Shown here one piece after another: positions 40,958 through 42,846 of a stretch of 42,846 nt of DNA. The stretch's first letter is position 1. Each line of letters begins with the position of its first letter. The stretch lies in NCBI GenBank assembly GCA_009379845.1, contig WHSZ01000054.1, forward strand, positions 1 to 42,846, written 5' to 3'. A program made the position numbers and the translations under genes. A model generated the notes under the pieces. The model searched no databases. It was not told the origin of the DNA and saw only the letters and a program-made list of their open reading frames with translations. Source of the DNA: Pseudonocardiaceae bacterium. Its GTDB lineage: Bacteria > Actinomycetota > Actinomycetes > Mycobacteriales > Pseudonocardiaceae.

Positions 40958-42594
40958 CTAGGGCAGCGGCGTCCCGGAAACCCGGCGCACCCGCTGGGTG
41001 CCGGCGAGAACCGCGAACGAGACAGCGAGCCGCGCGGCACTTTCCGGATCGGTCCGGTCGGCAAGCTGGAACCAGTCCATCCGCACCTGCCGCGGCGACA
41101 CCTCGAGCACCGAGAAGCCGTGCGAGTCCAGCTCAACGTGCTTGATGTGCGGGTTCGCCACCCGGATGGCGGTTTCCGCGGCCAGCGACGCGGTACGTGG
41201 TGGCACCCGAAGAAGATCGTCGAGATTGTCGCTTGTTACCGAGGCGCACACCAGTTCGGCGCCAACCGAGTTCCCGTTCAACGGGTAGCCCAACGGATCG
41301 GCTGGCAGGTCGGCCGCCCACGCGGAATGGATGTCGCCGGTCAGGAACACGGTGTCCGTCACGCCGTTGTCCCGCAGCGCGCCGAACAGCTCGGCGCGGT
41401 CGGCGGTGTAACCATCCCACTGGTCGACGTTGTACGGCACACCTTCCAGCGGCCCGGTGAGCTGCGAGAGCGCGTGCAGTTCCGCGGTGGACAGGGTTGC
41501 GGGGAAGCGAACCGGCGCGATCATCACCGGGTTGCCAATCAGCTTCCACTGCGCGTTCGCGGTCAGCAGACCGGAGCGCAGCCAGCGCAGTTGCTCCGCG
41601 CCGGTGATGGTGCGCGCCGGGTCGGAAATCGCCGGATCGAGCGGATGCGCCGCCTGCTGGCTGCGGTAGGTGCGGAGGTCGAGCATGGACAGTTCGGCGA
41701 GCGAACCGAAGGTGAACCGGCGGTACAGTCGCCCGCCCGGTTCGTAGCGGACCGGCATCCACTCCGCGTAGGCCTGCTGGGATGCGGCACGACGCTCGGA
41801 CCACACTCCCTCATCCGGCTCGGTGTGGTTTTCCGCGCCGCCGGACCAGGCGTCGTTGGCGGATTCGTGATCGTCCCAGGTGATGACGAACGGCACCAGG
41901 GCGTGAAGTGCCCGTAGGTCCGGATCTGACTTGTACTGGGCGTGCCGGCGCCGGTAATGCTCGAGTGTTGTCATCTCCACCGGCGGATCGTGCGGCCGGA
42001 TGACCACGTCGCGGGCCTGGAACTCACCTGGCGCGTACTCGTAGAGGTAGTCCCCGAGGTGCACCACGAGATCCAGGTCGTCCGTTGCTGCCAGGTGCCG
42101 GTAGGCCGTGAAGTGTCCTGCCTGCCAGTTCGAGCAGGACACCACACCCATCCGGAGCCGATCGACCGTGCTGCCCGGTGACGCGGTGGTCCGGGTGCGT
42201 CCGACCGGGGAGATCGCATCGCCGAGCCGGAAGCGGTACCAGTACCACGAATCGGCGGCGAGCCCGGTGGCGTCGACCTTGACCGTGTGATCCCGCCACG
42301 CGCCGGTCGCCGTGGCGCCAGCGGCCACCACATCGCGGAACTCCTCGTCCGCGGCGACTTCCCAACGCACCTGAACATCCGGACCGATCCCGGACCGGGT
42401 ACGGCGTCCGGCTGCGGTGTCACCCGGGTCCACAGCAGCACAACGTCCGGCATCGGGTCGCCGGACGCCACGCCGTGCGCGAATGGTGTGCTCGGCTCGC
42501 TCGAGGCGGTAGGGACGGTGACGCCGGTCAGCCCGGCGGCGGTCGCGAATACCCCACTGGCTCGCAGCAAATCACGTCGGCTCCACAGATTCAC
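40958..42594 (-). pseudogene. phoD: PhoD-like alkaline phosphatase with Tat signal, frame broken near the N-terminus
   Basis: The gene starts with GTG at 42594. It encodes a twin-arginine signal (SRRDLLRASG, then ATAAGLTG) and the PhoD N-terminal segment FAHGVASGDPMPDVVLLWTRVTPQPDA. Near 42385-42392 the frame shifts by one base: the family sequence GPDVQVRWEVAADEEFRDV and all later motifs lie in the next frame, open to the stop at 40958. Those motifs include GVVSCSNWQAGHF, VVHLGDYLYEY, ITWDDHESAND, SMLDLRTYRS and LTGDIHSAW with metal-binding Asp, Asn and His residues. One base missing would restore a 545-residue secreted phosphodiesterase/phosphomonoesterase of normal length. If the shift is real the protein has lost its export signal. 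If it is a sequencing error the gene is intact. An internal GTG start at 42433 would give a cytoplasmic protein lacking the first beta domain. Confidence 0.85.
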
Positions 42595-42661
42595 GGGGCA
42601 CTACTGTTCACCACCACCCGACCGTTTGGGGATGGCAATCCCGAATGTTCAGCGAAGTTTT

Positions 42662-42694
42662 CGCTTCCGGAAACGGCGTGGGTTTCCGGAAGCG
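42662..42694. terminator. Perfect 13-bp inverted repeat (hairpin)
   Basis: CGCTTCCGGAAAC (42662-42674) pairs perfectly with GTTTCCGGAAGCG (42682-42694) across seven bases. It lies upstream of the phoD start and could end a transcript entering from the right on the minus strand, or serve as a binding site. No T tract is present. Confidence 0.65.
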
Positions 42695-42741
42695 GCCGTG
42701 CGTGCGGTGTGGGGCTCACGGCCGTGCGTGGGGGTGTGGGG
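42693..42741. repeat. Imperfect direct repeat, period 26
   Basis: CGGCCGTGCGTGCGGTGTGGGG at 42693-42714 recurs at 42719-42741 with one added G and one change. It is G-rich on this strand and lies between the two hairpins at the right edge. No gene is seen in 42595-42846. Confidence 0.7.
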
Positions 42742-42804
42742 TGCGCGGAGGGTAATGGTGTCGCTTCTCGGGTGTCCAGGGCGCCTGTCGGCGTTGCTGC
42801 GCGG

Positions 42805-42827
42805 CGACCCCGCCGGTGGCGGGGTCG
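42805..42827. terminator. Very stable GC hairpin at the right edge
   Basis: CGACCCCGCC and GGCGGGGTCG form a perfect 10-bp stem with the three-base loop GGT. It probably ends a gene that lies beyond the window; which strand it serves cannot be told. Confidence 0.65.
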
Positions 42828-42846
42828 TCCGTGGACTCCCGAGCCT

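Noticed and set aside
1..42846. CRISPR arrays, tRNA or rRNA genes, insertion sequences
   Set aside because: No regularly spaced repeat with unique spacers, no transposase-like protein and no RNA gene pattern was found; the tandem 14-mer has no spacers.

Overview
This window looks like the chromosome of a high-GC actinobacterium, most likely a member of the Pseudonocardiaceae (Amycolatopsis-like). The inference rests on the high GC content, GTG and TTG starts, many ATGA/GTGA gene overlaps, TANNNT -10 boxes lying a few bases before start codons, a DmdR1/IdeR-type iron box, a streptophobe-family membrane protein, and TCGTGAGT-armed palindromes with a TATAACG centre. No rRNA, tRNA, CRISPR array, transposase or phage gene was seen.

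Positions 1-7400, minus strand: an iron-regulated NRPS-independent (NIS) siderophore operon. In transcription order it holds an SbnA-like cysteine-synthase homologue, a 1104-residue protein made of two fused IucA/IucC synthetase domains, a third IucA/IucC synthetase, and a PLP-dependent decarboxylase (SbnH-like). The parts resemble staphyloferrin B biosynthesis, but no SbnB-like dehydrogenase, citrate synthase or exporter is visible. A 19-bp iron box lies just upstream.

Positions 7689-12748, plus strand: five overlapping genes encode an ABC-2 exporter (ATPase and permease), a streptophobe-family membrane protein, an OmpR-type response regulator and its histidine kinase. A perfect 13-bp-arm palindrome overlaps the end of the kinase gene. 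A lone methyltransferase with its own promoter and terminator follows (12869-13621).

Positions 13767-39401: a large aromatic-catabolism region. The first block encodes an FAH-RraA fusion, a GntR regulator, a DapA-family aldolase, HpaE and HpaD, then a short MetE-like protein. This is a homoprotocatechuate meta-cleavage pathway, fed by HpaB/HpaC (25668-27638, minus strand), which hydroxylate 4-hydroxyphenylacetate. Between these lie a LysR regulator, a flavin monooxygenase, an SDR and an NhaC-family antiporter. An IclR regulator is divergent from hpaCB and is followed by a StyA-like monooxygenase. The last block has two convergent operons: an FAD_binding_2 dehydrogenase, an NTF2-like protein and an SDR (plus strand), and a PheA/TfdB-type hydroxylase, a hydroxyquinol 1,2-dioxygenase and a maleylacetate reductase (minus strand). 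Both carry a matching GTCTCA/TGAGAC-type palindrome upstream, and an AcoR-like activator sits divergently from the second. They may form one regulon that feeds a cyclic substrate into the hydroxyquinol pathway.

Positions 38529-42846: a DUF1989 (urea carboxylase-associated) protein, an APC amino-acid permease and a Tat-exported PhoD phosphatase whose reading frame is broken near its N-terminus. The final 250 bases hold strong hairpins and a short direct repeat but no gene that I can support.
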